The position numbers were made by a program, and so were the translations under genes. From NCBI GenBank assembly GCA_024760505.1, contig CP058931.1, forward strand, positions 1,622,001-1,686,000: a stretch of 64,000 nucleotides of DNA. The letters are read 5' to 3'. The stretch comes from Nitrospira sp. (GTDB lineage Bacteria; Nitrospirota; Nitrospiria; Nitrospirales; UBA8639). Positions 8,587 to 16,679 of this stretch are shown here, piece after piece (the stretch's first letter is position 1; the number at the start of each line of letters is the position of its first letter). Under the pieces are notes generated by a model that was not told the origin of the DNA, ran no database searches, and was given only the letters and a program-made list of their open reading frames with translations.

Positions 8587-9213
8587 ATGAGGGGTGTGTT
8601 GCAGCCACGGACTTTAGCCAGCGGTCTACGTCAGCTCATGATGGTGATCGGACTGTTCACCATTGTCACTGCCGGTGGTTCTCCTGTCGCAAACGAGGCG
8701 GCAGCGGAAGAACCCTCGAAGTCTGAGACCAAGGCACCTCACGTTCTGATTAAGACGAAATTTGGAGAAATGGAAGCCGTGTTATTTCCTGACTTAGCAC
8801 CCAAGCATGTTGAAAGTTTTCTCAAATTAGCCAAGTCAGGGTTTTATAATGGAACCATTTTTCATCGGGTTATTCCTGGATTTATGATTCAAGGGGGAGA
8901 TCCATTGACCAAAGATCCAGCCAATCGAAGCCGATACGGAACCGGGGGCCCCGGCTATACGGTACCAGCAGAATTTAATCGGATTATTCACGAAAAAGGC
9001 ATTCTTTCCGCAGCCCGCACGGCAGATCCCAATAGCGCGGGATCGCAGTTTTTCATCATGGCGGATAAGGCTCCTCATTTGGATGGCCAGTACACCGTGT
9101 TTGGGGAAGTCGTGAAAGGTCTTGAGGTTATCGATACGATCGTGAGCCAGCCTCGCGATCTGAAGGATAATCCTCTCGAGCGAATTGAAATGACGATAGA
9201 CCTGATTCAATAA
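8587..9213 (+). CDS. Exported cyclophilin-type peptidyl-prolyl isomerase
   Basis: Catalyses cis-trans isomerisation of X-Pro bonds. The 208-residue protein has an N-terminal hydrophobic segment (about residues 18-30) followed by a small-residue region, so it is probably periplasmic or membrane-anchored. The cyclophilin core starts near residue 50, with FHRVIPGFMIQGGDP and NSAGSQFFI, the two substrate-site blocks, and YTVFGEVVKGLEVID near the end. A GGAGGA Shine-Dalgarno precedes the ATG, 16 bases after rnc. It resembles ppiA-type proteins, but the symbol is not assigned. Confidence 0.92.
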   Translation: MRGVLQPRTLASGLRQLMMVIGLFTIVTAGGSPVANEAAAEEPSKSETKAPHVLIKTKFGEMEAVLFPDLAPKHVESFLKLAKSGFYNGTIFHRVIPGFMIQGGDPLTKDPANRSRYGTGGPGYTVPAEFNRIIHEKGILSAARTADPNSAGSQFFIMADKAPHLDGQYTVFGEVVKGLEVIDTIVSQPRDLKDNPLERIEMTIDLIQ

Positions 9214-9251
9214 CTCAGAGAATGGCCAGAAATGTGGATGGAAGATGCCGA

Positions 9252-9923
9252 TCAATTGACCGGTTCGGTGGAAGGGTGGTCAGGTGCATACTCAAATCCA
9301 CTGGGAATAATGATGCGCCCTCCCGCACCGGTTTGGCGGGCGAGTTGTTCTGCCACATCGGGATGGCGTTCCCGAATATAGCCGAGTAATCCATGTAAAA
9401 AGCGATGGGAACGAAGCCCTGATCCGGAAAATTTTTGAATGAAGCTATGGGCTTGGTCCAACACGTTGGTGACCAGCGTGGGTTCTAATGGTTGGCGCTC
9501 GCCGAAGACCTTAAATTCTTTGCGTAATTCTTCACCGAAGGCTGGCAATCCGGCTTCTGGTATCTGGATCAGACTGAAACTTCGTCGAAGGCTTTGGAGG
9601 CCTTCCAGCACCTCGGCGTCTTCCGCATCACGCCGATCTTGAAAAAATCGATAGGCTAGAGCCTCAAAGACATAAAATATTTCAGTCGCCCGTTCCCCCC
9701 CGAGTTCCAGTAATTGTCGATAGAACCCTCGCCGTTCGAGTTCAAACCGGTTCCCCGCACGTTTTTGCTGGTAGTCATCATTGCTCTCGAGAAAGACGCA
9801 GGAAGTCGGGCAAATGATGTTTGTGATGCGATTGGTGCCGCAACATTGGCTGCAAATCACGCCTCCAAGTGCGGGACAAGCTCGTTTGCCTTTACGTTGA
9901 TGGCAATAGAGGCATTTACTCAT
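9252..9923 (-). CDS. Cys-rich N-terminal domain protein of unknown function
   Basis: I do not recognise this 223-residue protein. The first 42 residues hold eight Cys (4, 7, 16, 24, 27, 28, 38, 42), including C-x2-C pairs, so a zinc-ribbon-like metal site is likely. The rest is mainly helical and charged, with no signal peptide or membrane segment, so it is probably cytoplasmic. Its ATG overlaps the stop of the upstream minus-strand NHL-like gene (ATGA), so the two are probably translated together. It converges with the cyclophilin gene. No function is inferred. Confidence 0.7.
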   Translation of the reverse strand: MSKCLYCHQRKGKRACPALGGVICSQCCGTNRITNIICPTSCVFLESNDDYQQKRAGNRFELERRGFYRQLLELGGERATEIFYVFEALAYRFFQDRRDAEDAEVLEGLQSLRRSFSLIQIPEAGLPAFGEELRKEFKVFGERQPLEPTLVTNVLDQAHSFIQKFSGSGLRSHRFLHGLLGYIRERHPDVAEQLARQTGAGGRIIIPSGFEYAPDHPSTEPVN

Positions 9924-10894
9924 TCGCCGGGATCTTTCTTGAGCCAGCCCATTCCATAATCAGACCAGGATCGGGGTTTTTTGTTAGGATTAGCATTAGA
10001 GGGACGCTCAAGACCATTAATCTCTGCACCATTCACATACAGGTAGGGAACCATGATCACATGATTGACCCGGTCGATTCCGATTCCCGAAGGGGACAAC
10101 AAAAACTCCGCAATCACCTCTTTTTTGTGATTGGCCAAAATTCTCCAGACTTTCCCTGCTGTCAAATCGGACACATACATGGTGCCATATTTGTCGAAAT
10201 CAATACCGTCTAAATTATGGAAACTACCGGTAAACAAGGTGTTGGCAAACAACTCGTGAATCGTCCCGGTTTCGTCAATCTCAAAAATCTTCCCATCCTC
10301 CCATCCGACACCGACCACATGCCCATTCCTGGGATGAATGGAAAGTCCACGCGGGTGCGATAAGCCTTCATGTTGGGCAAAGACCTTCACGGTATGATCG
10401 TGGGCGGGGTCATCAATGTGATAAATGGTATTGGAATCGGCATCAGAGACATAGAGCCCCCCGTGAGGATCCGCCACCAGCCCGGCAAGGGATTGACTGT
10501 GAAATTGTGTGAAGGGAATAGAATTGAGTGATTGTCCAGTGTTTTTGTCAAATCCCCTGACCACATCCAGATCGGCCACATAAAGGGTTGAGCCCACAAT
10601 GGCCATCCCTTTCGGTGAGTTCAACGTGACCGACTTTTGTCCACCTTGGATAAAGTGGAGGTCAATCATCTTACCCTCAGTCGTCACTTTACTAATAAAA
10701 CCCTTATTTTCACGTGTTCCAGGGTCTCCGTTGGCATTGGCGATGAAATAGACCTGCCCTCCATCGGCAACCATGCTTTGCGGGAACGCTAAATTCGTCA
10801 CCTCTTCGGCATAGATCGCCGTCCAACAACTCAGCAGCAACAGACTGCTGAGGATCGCATTCCTGAAGGAGGCAGCAAGACAATATGGCTTCAT
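9920..10894 (-). CDS. Exported NHL/SMP-30-like beta-propeller protein
   Basis: A 324-residue protein with an N-terminal signal peptide: a basic start, then a Leu/Ser-rich core, then a likely cleavage after AIYA at residue 28. The mature part has repeated blade-like motifs such as GGLYVSDADSNTIYHID, NGHVVGVGW and GTMYVSDLTAGKVWRI, as in NHL/SMP-30 six-bladed propellers. It is probably periplasmic; the ligand is unknown. I chose the ATG at 10894 because it begins the signal peptide. The frame is open 116 codons further upstream, but that stretch runs through the repeat before folD and looks non-coding. The start has a weak Shine-Dalgarno. Confidence 0.75.
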   Translation of the reverse strand: MKPYCLAASFRNAILSSLLLLSCWTAIYAEEVTNLAFPQSMVADGGQVYFIANANGDPGTRENKGFISKVTTEGKMIDLHFIQGGQKSVTLNSPKGMAIVGSTLYVADLDVVRGFDKNTGQSLNSIPFTQFHSQSLAGLVADPHGGLYVSDADSNTIYHIDDPAHDHTVKVFAQHEGLSHPRGLSIHPRNGHVVGVGWEDGKIFEIDETGTIHELFANTLFTGSFHNLDGIDFDKYGTMYVSDLTAGKVWRILANHKKEVIAEFLLSPSGIGIDRVNHVIMVPYLYVNGAEINGLERPSNANPNKKPRSWSDYGMGWLKKDPGE

Positions 10895-11296
10895 GGAAAC
10901 AACCGAACTTTCGCTGAGACGATGATGACGATCAGAGCAACAAGGGATGCCTAGAGGAAAAGCCGAGGTGGCATGGTAAGTGAGGATTTTGTAGGGTGTC
11001 AAGGAATGATGAGGCGGCCATTTCGTTGACGAAGATTTTCCCTGCCTGATATCGTAAATCACCTTAATAAGCTGCATAACCATTTCAATGCAGGGGTCTG
11101 TTGAAAAAATGATATATTTTGCAGTTAATCCGCATCGGAGTAACCGAGAGCAAATTAATGGAGTGTTCAAAAATGTTCGACCAGCAAGGCCGCAGCCAAT
11201 TGGACCGGCGGAGCGTACGAAGAAGTACGAGAGCACGGCCAAGGGGCGAGAACGCCGCTGGCGGCATTTTTCAACACTCCAGGAGAAGGAGTCGAC
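10895..11296. other. Divergent intergenic region holding a repeat and a probable folD promoter
   Basis: A 402-base gap between two divergent genes. It contains TGATATATT at 11110-11118, which resembles an extended -10 on the + strand, a solitary copy of a repeat end at 11095-11111, and the full palindromic repeat at 11160-11280. The half nearest the minus-strand gene shows nothing I can name. Small open frames crossing it are treated as non-coding. Confidence 0.5.
11160..11280. repeat. 121-bp MITE/REP-like palindromic element
   Basis: The element begins GGAGTGTTCAAAAATG (11160-11175) and ends CATTTTTCAACACTCC (11265-11280). These are inverted repeats matching at 15 of 16 positions. The interior is G+C-rich and has a smaller palindrome, CGTAC...GTACG, near the middle. 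It encodes no protein. The right end directly abuts the folD Shine-Dalgarno (AGGAGAAGGAG from 11281). The form fits a small non-autonomous mobile element or a structured intergenic repeat. Similar-looking repeats occur in Nitrospira genomes, from memory. Confidence 0.75.
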
Positions 11297-12154
11297 GTGC
11301 CCGCACAGATAATTGATGGCAAAGCATTAGCCCAGGCGATTCGAGAGAGCATTGCAGAAGAGGTTCGCCTTCTCGAAAAAGATACAGGGGTTAAGCCCGG
11401 ATTAGCAGCCGTGTTAGTGGGAGACGATCCGGCCTCGGCTGTCTATGTGCGGAACAAGAAAATAGCCTGTGAAAAAGCCGGGCTCTATCCTCAGGAACAT
11501 CGTCTGCCGGCGTCCACGACCCAAGAAACCTTATTGCAATTGATCCACCAGCTGAATGCCGACACTCGAATTCACGGCATCCTGGTCCAGCTTCCCCTGC
11601 CGCCCGGCATGGACAGTCAAGCAATTTTGCAAGCCGTCTCTCCCGAGAAAGATGTCGACGGGTTTCACCCGGTCAATGTCGGACGTTTAGTCACAGGCGA
11701 CCCGGTGTTTATCCCTTGTACACCGAAAGGGGTTATTCAGATGATCGAGTCGACCGGACAAGATATTGCCGGGAAACGAGCCGTAGTGATTGGTCGTAGT
11801 AATATTGTAGGAAAACCCGTGGCCATGTTGCTCTTACATCGGCATGCCACCGTCACCATCTGTCATTCACGCACCCAAGATCTTCCCGCCGTAGTTTGTG
11901 AAGCCGACATCGTGATTGCGGCAATCGGGAAACCTCTCTTCGTCACCGAAGAGATGGTGAAGCCGGGGGCGATCGTGATTGATGTGGGGATCAATCGATT
12001 AGCCGATGGAAAATTAGTCGGTGATATAGATTATGACCGGGTCAAAGAACGAGCGGGATGGCTCACACCCGTTCCAGGCGGTGTAGGCCCGATGACAATC
12101 GCCATGCTGCTTCAGAATACGGTGGAATCAGCCAAACGGAATGTCGGCACATAA
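11297..12154 (+). CDS. folD: Bifunctional methylene-THF dehydrogenase/methenyl-THF cyclohydrolase
   Basis: Interconverts methylene-, methenyl- and 10-formyl-tetrahydrofolate using NADP. The 285-residue protein shows YVRNKKIACEKAG (catalytic Lys), GILVQLPLP, the signature PCTPKGVIQMIE and the nucleotide site VIGRSNIVGKPVAMLL, then PVPGGVGPMTIAMLL. The GTG start at 11297 sits behind a strong AGGAGAAGGAG. The reading frame overlaps the next gene, panB, by 14 bases. Expression may be affected by the repeat immediately upstream. Confidence 0.97.
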   Translation: MPAQIIDGKALAQAIRESIAEEVRLLEKDTGVKPGLAAVLVGDDPASAVYVRNKKIACEKAGLYPQEHRLPASTTQETLLQLIHQLNADTRIHGILVQLPLPPGMDSQAILQAVSPEKDVDGFHPVNVGRLVTGDPVFIPCTPKGVIQMIESTGQDIAGKRAVVIGRSNIVGKPVAMLLLHRHATVTICHSRTQDLPAVVCEADIVIAAIGKPLFVTEEMVKPGAIVIDVGINRLADGKLVGDIDYDRVKERAGWLTPVPGGVGPMTIAMLLQNTVESAKRNVGT

Positions 12155-12971
12155 CCCTCAGGTCATACAAAAGTTGGTGCACATGACGATTCCTGAATTT
12201 ACACGACAGAAGAAGCAGGGCAAAAAGTTAACGGTCGTGACCGCCTATGATGCGCTGTTCACGCGGATTGTGGAGCAGGCCGGGCTGGACGTCATTCTTG
12301 TGGGCGATTCTCTTGGGATGGTGGTGCAAGGTAAGCCCAATACCTTATCGGTGACCATGGAAGACATGCTCTATCACACGCGGTTGGTGGCTCAGGCTGC
12401 AAAACGGGCCATGGTGATTGGAGATATGCCGTTTATGTCTTACCAGGCCAGCGTGGAAGAGGCTGTGCGGAATGCGGGGCGCTTTCTGCAAGCGGGGGCC
12501 GCCGCCGTGAAACTTGAGGGTGGCGCGCCGGTGGTCGATCGGGTTAAGGCCATGACGCGTTTTGGCATTCCCGTCATGGGTCACGTGGGCATGACACCAC
12601 AGTCAGTGAATCAAGCGGGCGGGTATTCGGTTAAGGGGAAAGCGCAGGATGAAGCGGAAACTATTGTGAGTGATGCCAAGGCACTGGAAGCCGCCGGGGC
12701 ATTTGCCGTGGTCCTGGAATGTATGCCGACTGAGCTGGCAGAACGCATCACTGAATCCCTTTCAATACCGACCATTGGTATTGGCGCCGGGCAGGGGTGT
12801 GACGGGCAAGTGTTGGTGCTTTACGACCTGTTAGGCCTCTTCGATGACTTTGTCCCGAAATTTGTCAAACCCTATGCCCATCTGAAGGCGGATGCCTTGC
12901 AGGCGCTCCGGCGGTATAAAGAAGAAGTTGAATGCGGGAAATTCCCCACCGATGCTGAAAGTTATCATTAA
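12141..12971 (+). CDS. panB: 3-methyl-2-oxobutanoate hydroxymethyltransferase
   Basis: Makes ketopantoate for CoA synthesis using methylene-THF. The 276-residue protein has VTAYDALFTRIVEQAG, the metal and substrate block VGDSLGMVVQG, MPFMSYQ, GHVGMTPQ and IGIGAGQGCDGQVLV, all standard PanB motifs. The ATG at 12141 overlaps folD. An in-frame ATG at 12183 would give 262 residues, nearer the usual length, so the start is uncertain. Overlap with folD is sensible because FolD handles the same one-carbon cofactor pool. Confidence 0.95.
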   Translation: MSAHNPQVIQKLVHMTIPEFTRQKKQGKKLTVVTAYDALFTRIVEQAGLDVILVGDSLGMVVQGKPNTLSVTMEDMLYHTRLVAQAAKRAMVIGDMPFMSYQASVEEAVRNAGRFLQAGAAAVKLEGGAPVVDRVKAMTRFGIPVMGHVGMTPQSVNQAGGYSVKGKAQDEAETIVSDAKALEAAGAFAVVLECMPTELAERITESLSIPTIGIGAGQGCDGQVLVLYDLLGLFDDFVPKFVKPYAHLKADALQALRRYKEEVECGKFPTDAESYH

Positions 12972-13028
12972 AAAATTTTCACGCCGTACTCTCCTCAAAA
13001 TTTGGCAGAACGAATTGCACACTCTGTC

Positions 13029-13054
13029 CACCTTCTGAGGTCACTCAGAAGGTG
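13029..13054 (+). terminator. Stem-loop after panB
   Basis: An 11-bp perfect stem (13029-13039 with 13044-13054) and a GTCA loop, followed by TTTG rather than a long T-run. It lies 58 bases after the panB stop and may end the folD-panB transcript. The weak T-tract lowers confidence in intrinsic termination. Confidence 0.5.
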
Positions 13055-13230
13055 TTTGAATTCATCTCCTTCCTGAAATCAAATGATCCATCTGTTGGCC
13101 TCAACGAGCGGCCATAAATCAAAGGGTAAATCCTTTTTACCTGTAGAATCGAACCGAGGCCCTTACAGCGGGGCTGTCGGGTTTTTCGTTGCAGTTTGCG
13201 GACAGCCGCTTCATTATTGATTCCCAGCGG

Positions 13231-14205
13231 ATGGTGAATGTGTTCATGAAAAAAATATTCAAACAGTATGCCCTAAAGATGGTGAAGGATTTTTCAGCCA
13301 GGCTCTCACTGTCTGTGAGTAGGAATTCGACCGAGGGCTATATGCTGGGGTATGCCAAAGAGATTATGCATGCATTGGAAAATGACTATGGAGTGACGAC
13401 TCGCCGGGATGTCATCACTGGTCTTCGACGACTCAGTCTCGATGAATTCGGATTGGTTTTGCTGTCTATGCCCGATCCTGAGTACCCCAAGCTTTCACGA
13501 CTCCTTCCTGCCATGGCGAGTGACGAGGTTCAGCGAGGCTGGACGGGAAACCATGGCTTGGCGCTTCTCAAGGAAACGACGGCGTTTGTGCGTGCGTTGA
13601 GTTACAACTATGCGCGCGTGACCGGGCGGTCTCTGGATGATGCCACTGTCTTGGATTTTGGGTGCGGCTATGGCCGTATCGCCCAGTTGCTGTATTATTT
13701 TACTGTCGAGGAAAAAATATTCGGGGTCGACCCCCGGGAAGAGTCAATAGAGCTATGCCGGGAGTCGAGGCTTGGTACAAATTTTTTGGTGTCAGATTAC
13801 CTCCCTGTATCCTTGCCGGTCGGGGGGGTGAAGTTTGATCTCATCTATGCGTTCTCCGTGTTCACCCACCTGTCACGCAGGGCCATGACGACGTCGTTGC
13901 ACACATTGCGGCAGCACATTGCGGATGATGGTCTGTTGGCCATGACCATTCGTCCGGTCGAATACTGGGAGCAGGCCCCTCATGCGTCACAGGATCAGAA
14001 AGATGCCCTTGCCGTCCGACACCGACAGGAGGGCTTCGCCTTCAATCCTCACAACTGGGCGCCGATCGACGGTGACGTCACATACGGGGATTCCTCAATG
14101 ACTTTGGACTGGATGGAGGCCACCTTTCCCGATTGGACAATCAAAGAGACGGATCGTTGTTTGAATGACCCCCTTCAACGATATGTATTTCTGGTGCCGC
14201 GCTGA
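13231..14205 (+). CDS. Class I SAM-dependent methyltransferase
   Basis: A 324-residue protein with the SAM-binding motif VLDFGCGYGRIAQLL around residue 145 and an acidic motif II region (FGVDPREESIELCRESR), then FDLIYAFSVFTHLS. The substrate is unknown. About 120 residues precede the SAM domain and resemble nothing I recognise. The frame is open from a TTG at 13189; the ATG at 13231 is preferred, and an ATG at 13246 is also possible. It stands alone between a stem-loop and a candidate promoter, unrelated to its neighbours, so it may be an inserted accessory gene. Confidence 0.8.
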   Translation: MVNVFMKKIFKQYALKMVKDFSARLSLSVSRNSTEGYMLGYAKEIMHALENDYGVTTRRDVITGLRRLSLDEFGLVLLSMPDPEYPKLSRLLPAMASDEVQRGWTGNHGLALLKETTAFVRALSYNYARVTGRSLDDATVLDFGCGYGRIAQLLYYFTVEEKIFGVDPREESIELCRESRLGTNFLVSDYLPVSLPVGGVKFDLIYAFSVFTHLSRRAMTTSLHTLRQHIADDGLLAMTIRPVEYWEQAPHASQDQKDALAVRHRQEGFAFNPHNWAPIDGDVTYGDSSMTLDWMEATFPDWTIKETDRCLNDPLQRYVFLVPR

Positions 14206-14288
14206 ACGGGAAAGCCCCAGCGTTGGGGTCGGGAAATGTGCCCCTGTTTATGTAGGAAAGTCGCAAGCTGACAGGGGGAAACGCTTGC

Positions 14289-14317
14289 TTGCCACAGCAG
14301 GGTATTCCTTGTATGCT
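14289..14317 (+). promoter_or_regulatory. Candidate sigma-70 promoter before pheA
   Basis: TTGCCA at 14289-14294 and TATGCT at 14312-14317 are separated by 17 bases, 34 bases before the pheA start. Five of six bases match the -35 consensus and four of six match the -10. It would drive the aromatic amino acid block. Confidence 0.45.
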
Positions 14318-14350
14318 CCTGCCTAAATTGCAGATTTTTCAGGATAAAGG

Positions 14351-15442
14351 ATGAGTCTCATGGAGCTTCCAGAGGATATGCAACAATGCCGTCAAGAGAT
14401 CGACCGGCTTGATGACGACATTCTCAACATATTGAATGAGCGATCCCAATACGTCATTAAAATTGGGCATTTGAAAAAACAACAGGATTCGTCTGCCCAT
14501 CTTCACACGCCTGGTCGGGAAGTCGCGATCGTGGAACGGTTGATGCGCAAGAATCCTGGGCCGTTTCCTAGTGAAGCGCTGCGTCATGTTTACCGGGAAA
14601 TTATGTCGGCGTCCCTTTCTCTCGAGGGAACACAAACGGTCGCGTATTTAGGGCCACCTGCCACGTTTACGCATCTGGCTGCCATGCGGAAGTTCGGGGG
14701 ATCGGCCGACTATGTGTCGGTCAATAGCATTAAGGATGTGTTTGATGAAGTGGAACGGGGACGTATGCGGTTTGGCGTGGTTCCCATAGAAAATTCAACG
14801 GAAGGGGTGGTCAACCATACGTTAGATCTGTTCGTGGACTCACCCTTGTTGATTTATGGTGAAGTGATGCTGGAAGTTTCCCATCACTTTCTTTCGAAGG
14901 CGGAAAAATTAGAAGAAATCAAGACGGTCTATTCTCATCCCCATGCCCTTGCCCAATGCCGAAACTGGCTGGAAACCAATTTGCCTTCTGTGAATTTTGC
15001 GGAAGAGCCCAGTACGGCTCGGGCTGCCGAGCGGTGCGTGAATGATCCAACCGCCGGGGCCATTGCCTCCGAATTAGCTGCTCAGTTGTATGGGTTGAAT
15101 ATTCTGCGATCACGAATTGAAGATAACATTAATAATTTCACCAGGTTCCTCATTTTATCCCAAAAGGGAGCTGAACCAACCGGTCGTGATAAAACGTCGA
15201 TCATTGTCTCAGCAAAAGACCGGGTTGGAGCCTTGTATGACCTGATCCGCCCGTTTTCATCGCACGGCATTAGTATGACAAAAATTGAATCACGGCCTAC
15301 CCGACGAAAAGTCTGGGAATATCTGTTTTATATGGATTTGGAGGGACATCAGGACGATGACCGCCTGAAGAAAGCCCTGGAGGAAGTCAGGTCTCGTTGT
15401 TTGATGATGAAGGTTCTGGGATCGTATTCTTCTCATCAGTAG
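14351..15442 (+). CDS. pheA: Bifunctional chorismate mutase/prephenate dehydratase
   Basis: Converts chorismate to prephenate and then phenylpyruvate. The 363-residue protein has three parts: an AroQ-type chorismate mutase helix bundle (residues about 8-90, CRQEIDRLDDDILNILNER), a prephenate dehydratase domain beginning VAYLGPPATFTHLAA with GVVPIENSTEGVVN, and a C-terminal ACT domain (from about residue 275, SIIVSAKDRVGALYDLI, with the ESRP motif). The ACT domain and its ESRP site imply feedback control by phenylalanine. It starts the aromatic block. Confidence 0.96.
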   Translation: MSLMELPEDMQQCRQEIDRLDDDILNILNERSQYVIKIGHLKKQQDSSAHLHTPGREVAIVERLMRKNPGPFPSEALRHVYREIMSASLSLEGTQTVAYLGPPATFTHLAAMRKFGGSADYVSVNSIKDVFDEVERGRMRFGVVPIENSTEGVVNHTLDLFVDSPLLIYGEVMLEVSHHFLSKAEKLEEIKTVYSHPHALAQCRNWLETNLPSVNFAEEPSTARAAERCVNDPTAGAIASELAAQLYGLNILRSRIEDNINNFTRFLILSQKGAEPTGRDKTSIIVSAKDRVGALYDLIRPFSSHGISMTKIESRPTRRKVWEYLFYMDLEGHQDDDRLKKALEEVRSRCLMMKVLGSYSSHQ

Positions 15443-15571
15443 AGTCTGGCCCAACCTGTATGCCCTTGAAGGATGGAGATCCGGTAGAGGCTGGGGCAAT
15501 AGATTGTTCTCGGTAGATATGAAGTTTTTTCGATTTTCCCCGCATGCGCACAAAAGAAAGAATGTAAACCC

Positions 15572-16657
15572 ATGCCACTGCGTGTCCATCCCACAATCGC
15601 CTCGTTAACCCCATATTCTCCAGGGAAACCCTTGGACGAATTGGAGCGGGAACTGGGAATTACTCAGGCCATTAAACTGGCCTCTAATGAAAATCCTTGG
15701 GGTCCTTCGCCCAAGGCGCTACAGGTTTTAGCGGGGGCATCCGCGTCGCTTCACCGGTATCCGGATGGCGGGGCTCACTACCTTCGGCAAGCGTTAGCTG
15801 AGCGGTGGAAGGTTTCCGATGATCAGGTTCTGGTGGGCAATGGGTCGGATGAAATCATTAGTCTTTTGGTTCGCGCGTTTCTCTCTCCGGGTGATGAAGC
15901 GGTCATGGCCGATCTGACGTTTGTGATGTACAAGCTCTCTGTGTTGGGAGGGCATGGTGTGCCGGTAGAAGTGCCCTTAAAAAATTGGGTCCATGATGTA
16001 GCGGCCATGGTTGACGCGGTCACCGACCGCACGCGGCTCTTTTTTCTCTGCAATCCGAATAACCCCACGGGCACCATGCTGACGGCACGGGAAATCGATG
16101 GGTTCCTCTCCCGACTTCCCGATCATGTGGTCGTCGTATTTGATGAGGCGTACTATGAATACGTGCGACATCCCGATTTTCCGGACAGCTTGCATTATGT
16201 TCGTGACGGGCGGCCGGTTGTGGTACTACGGACGTTTTCAAAAATTTATGGGTTGGCAGGGTTGCGCGTGGGTTATGGGTATACGACCAAAGAAATCGCC
16301 GGATATGTGAATCGTGTTCGTCCCCCTTTCAACGTGAATAGCTTGGCTCAAGAAGCCGCACGTGCAGCCCTGTCCGATGACGATCATGTGGCCAAAAGCC
16401 GGGCTATGAATGAAGCCGAAATGACGTTTCTGGAAGAAAGGCTCATCACTATGGGTTTAGAGCCCGTTCCCAGTCAAGCCAACTTTTTGTATTTCAATGT
16501 AGGGATTGATGGAAGGCGTGCGTATGACGCGTTGCTTCGGGAAGGCGTCATCGTCCGGCATATTCGTGGGCCCATGCTCCGAGTGACCATTGGGCAACCG
16601 ACCGAAAATCGGCGCTTTCTTGAATCGTTGGCCCGAGTGCTTCCCACGCTGTCGTAG
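15572..16657 (+). CDS. hisC: HisC-family aminotransferase, probably aromatic
   Basis: A 361-residue fold-type I PLP aminotransferase of the histidinol-phosphate family. It shows LASNENPWGPSPKA, GNGSDEIISLL, CNPNNPTGT, VFDEAYYEYV and the PLP Lys in TFSKIYGLAGLRVGYG. The family acts on histidinol phosphate, but close members transaminate phenylpyruvate and hydroxyphenylpyruvate. No his genes are nearby, and it lies between pheA and aroF, so an aromatic role is more likely or additional. Sequence alone does not decide between them. Confidence 0.88.
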   Translation: MPLRVHPTIASLTPYSPGKPLDELERELGITQAIKLASNENPWGPSPKALQVLAGASASLHRYPDGGAHYLRQALAERWKVSDDQVLVGNGSDEIISLLVRAFLSPGDEAVMADLTFVMYKLSVLGGHGVPVEVPLKNWVHDVAAMVDAVTDRTRLFFLCNPNNPTGTMLTAREIDGFLSRLPDHVVVVFDEAYYEYVRHPDFPDSLHYVRDGRPVVVLRTFSKIYGLAGLRVGYGYTTKEIAGYVNRVRPPFNVNSLAQEAARAALSDDDHVAKSRAMNEAEMTFLEERLITMGLEPVPSQANFLYFNVGIDGRRAYDALLREGVIVRHIRGPMLRVTIGQPTENRRFLESLARVLPTLS

Positions 16658-16679
16658 CGCAAGGATTCAGATTTATTTA

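Noticed and set aside
11085..11352. Several frames of 60-75 codons crossing the palindromic repeat before folD.
   Set aside because: They run through inverted repeats and include parts of folD in other frames. A non-coding repeat explains the sequence better.
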